This document shows positions 6,771 through 7,902 of a stretch of DNA of 7,902 nucleotides, in pieces. Location: positions 1 to 7,902 of the forward strand of contig PBSP01000088.1 in NCBI GenBank assembly GCA_002726845.1, read 5' to 3'. A model generated the notes under the pieces. The model did no database searches. It saw only the letters and a list, made by a program, of their open reading frames with translations, and was not told the DNA's origin. The position numbers and the translations under genes are program-made. Position 1 is the first letter of the stretch; each line of letters opens with the position of its first letter. The DNA is from Methanobacteriota archaeon. GTDB lineage: Archaea > Thermoplasmatota > Poseidoniia > Poseidoniales > Poseidoniaceae.

Positions 6771-7902
6771 TTAACATGCTTCCATGCTCGGATCTGGCTT
6801 TTGCGAATCGCTGTTGCTGTTATAACTCTCAAAATCCAAATCCCATGCCACATCAGAATCAACAATGGATTCAGTTGATGAAGAACCTTCTGTGTTCATT
6901 CCTTCGTAAAATGAGTTGTGTATGCGGACTTCAAAAGTATAGCAACCGTCGCCGTTGTCGCTGTAATCCATCGCATCTAGACTGAGGTATTCTCCTCGTG
7001 CATCGTCGTTTGTATCTCCGGGCATAGCGAACCAACCGTTGATTGTAACACCCGAATCACCTTTGCAGGAGATACCATCTGCTCCATTTACTTCAATTGT
7101 TGGGAATCCTTTTTCTGACGGATTGGAACAATCCGTGCTGTCGTAAACTACCGAACTACCTTTCAAAATTCTTAGTTCGAGTGTGTAATCAGACTCAACC
7201 CATATTCCTCCAGTGTTAGAGTGCCATCCTGCATCTTCATGCCCATGAGAACTGGGAAGAAGACCTGCCATCATTTCGACAAGAATTCCGTCGACTCGCT
7301 TATCGTTTCCACCATCGGTTGATTCTTGTTTGATAATGGGAGATATCCGAACGCCAGAATCTTTTACTTCCCGTGTCATGATTTCCGGGTTTATCTCCAC
7401 ACTTTGGGTAGTGCTTCCCGAGGTAACCTCCAGAATGTACTCAACTTGTGTTGTCGTAACATCACAGCTTGATACGCCGCATGCCCAAGCGTTTCCGATA
7501 AAGATCTCCTCAATTGGGACATCAAAGCGCGCTGCATCTGAAGAAAGCGTCTTACTACCCGTCCACATCACCTCGCCGTTTGCTTTCACCGCAGCATCAA
7601 CCTCTGACGCAGAGCCAATGACGCGAAATGTCAACTCATTCGAATCTTCCTTGATTTCCAAATCCGCGATTCCGAATGAACTCTCAGGCATGACCATCGA
7701 AATTCCGTAAGGGCCTGCTGCGAGGAGGACAGCGAGCACTGCCGCACCACCCATGCGCACGGGGTCAACACCGGCTTCCGACATGTTTTGTCCAGCATAC
7801 AAAGCACCGATTCCGACAATAAGTACGGTTATGACGACGATAAGTCCCCACGATCCACCTTGCAGAGAGAGAAGACCACCAACAACAATCACTGCCCACC
7901 CA
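6771..7902 (-). CDS. Membrane-anchored protein with acidic beta-rich domain, N-terminus cut off by window edge
   Basis: The frame stays open to the right edge (GGG TGG GCA before the first possible GTG at 7892), so the real start is probably outside; 376 residues are visible. Hydrophobic stretches lie at visible residues 1-13 (partial), 18-36 and 50-71. They are followed by about 300 hydrophilic, acidic, Ser/Thr/Gly-rich residues, beta-rich in appearance and probably outside the cell. Cysteines occur as a close pair (ACGVSSC) and as four more in the second half, including the penultimate... and last positions region (the protein ends MEAC), which may form disulfides. A segment PGDTNDDARGE resembles a DxNxD calcium-binding loop but is too degenerate to call. 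An internal ATG (visible residue 40) would leave one helix, but the hydrophobic coding sequence upstream argues against it. I recognise no family. It is separated from the next gene by a T-rich terminator candidate. Confidence 0.82.
   Translation of the reverse strand, partial: GWAVIVVGGLLSLQGGSWGLIVVITVLIVGIGALYAGQNMSEAGVDPVRMGGAAVLAVLLAAGPYGISMVMPESSFGIADLEIKEDSNELTFRVIGSASEVDAAVKANGEVMWTGSKTLSSDAARFDVPIEEIFIGNAWACGVSSCDVTTTQVEYILEVTSGSTTQSVEINPEIMTREVKDSGVRISPIIKQESTDGGNDKRVDGILVEMMAGLLPSSHGHEDAGWHSNTGGIWVESDYTLELRILKGSSVVYDSTDCSNPSEKGFPTIEVNGADGISCKGDSGVTINGWFAMPGDTNDDARGEYLSLDAMDYSDNGDGCYTFEVRIHNSFYEGMNTEGSSSTESIVDSDVAWDLDFESYNSNSDSQKPDPSMEAC

Noticed and set aside
6693..6878. 61-codon plus-strand open frame in the right-hand intergenic region
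   Set aside because: It has no ribosome site or promoter, it extends antisense into the 6771-7902 gene, and its composition is not protein-like.
7330..7710. 126-codon plus-strand open frame
   Set aside because: It is antisense to the membrane-anchored acidic protein, whose frame shows coherent helices and cysteine pairs.
1..7902. CRISPR array, insertion sequence or phage genes
   Set aside because: No regularly spaced direct repeats, transposase or integrase motifs, or terminal inverted repeats were seen; nearly all of the window is covered by six ordinary genes.

Overview
The window looks like a piece of a marine planktonic archaeal chromosome, most likely a Poseidoniales (Marine Group II) type euryarchaeon. 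The strongest evidence is a clear CDP-archaeol synthase (CarS), an enzyme of archaeal ether-lipid synthesis. Supporting evidence is a signal-peptide surface protein with one C-terminal membrane anchor and an acidic cytoplasmic tail, plus AT-rich TATA-like boxes about 26-28 bases upstream of start codons. The lineage assignment is inference; no marker was compared against a database.

There are six genes in three blocks. Left block, minus strand: purD (1148-2416) is followed after 117 bases by an unidentified protein with about ten membrane helices (1-1030), which runs off the left edge. Middle block, plus strand: carS (2469-3170) starts divergently from purD across a 52-base gap, and 40 bases after its stop comes a large membrane-anchored surface protein (3211-4905). 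Right block, minus strand: a 545-residue soluble multidomain protein (4960-6597) converges on the surface protein across 54 bases. Upstream of it lies a membrane-anchored acidic protein (6771-7902) whose N-terminus is beyond the right edge.

Two genes have assignable core functions: PurD in purine synthesis and CarS in membrane lipid synthesis. The other four look lineage-specific, and three of them are envelope proteins. No mobile element, integrase, CRISPR array, rRNA or tRNA was seen, and base composition and codon use look similar throughout, so this reads as core chromosome rather than an island.

The most unusual item is the 4960-6597 gene. Its N-terminal domain resembles, from memory, a small beta-barrel-like module common in predicted proteins of diatoms, haptophytes and dinoflagellates. 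It is followed by a cysteine cluster, a putative-Ig-like segment and a long helical region. This suggests a protein family shared between marine archaea and microalgae and is the main candidate for follow-up.
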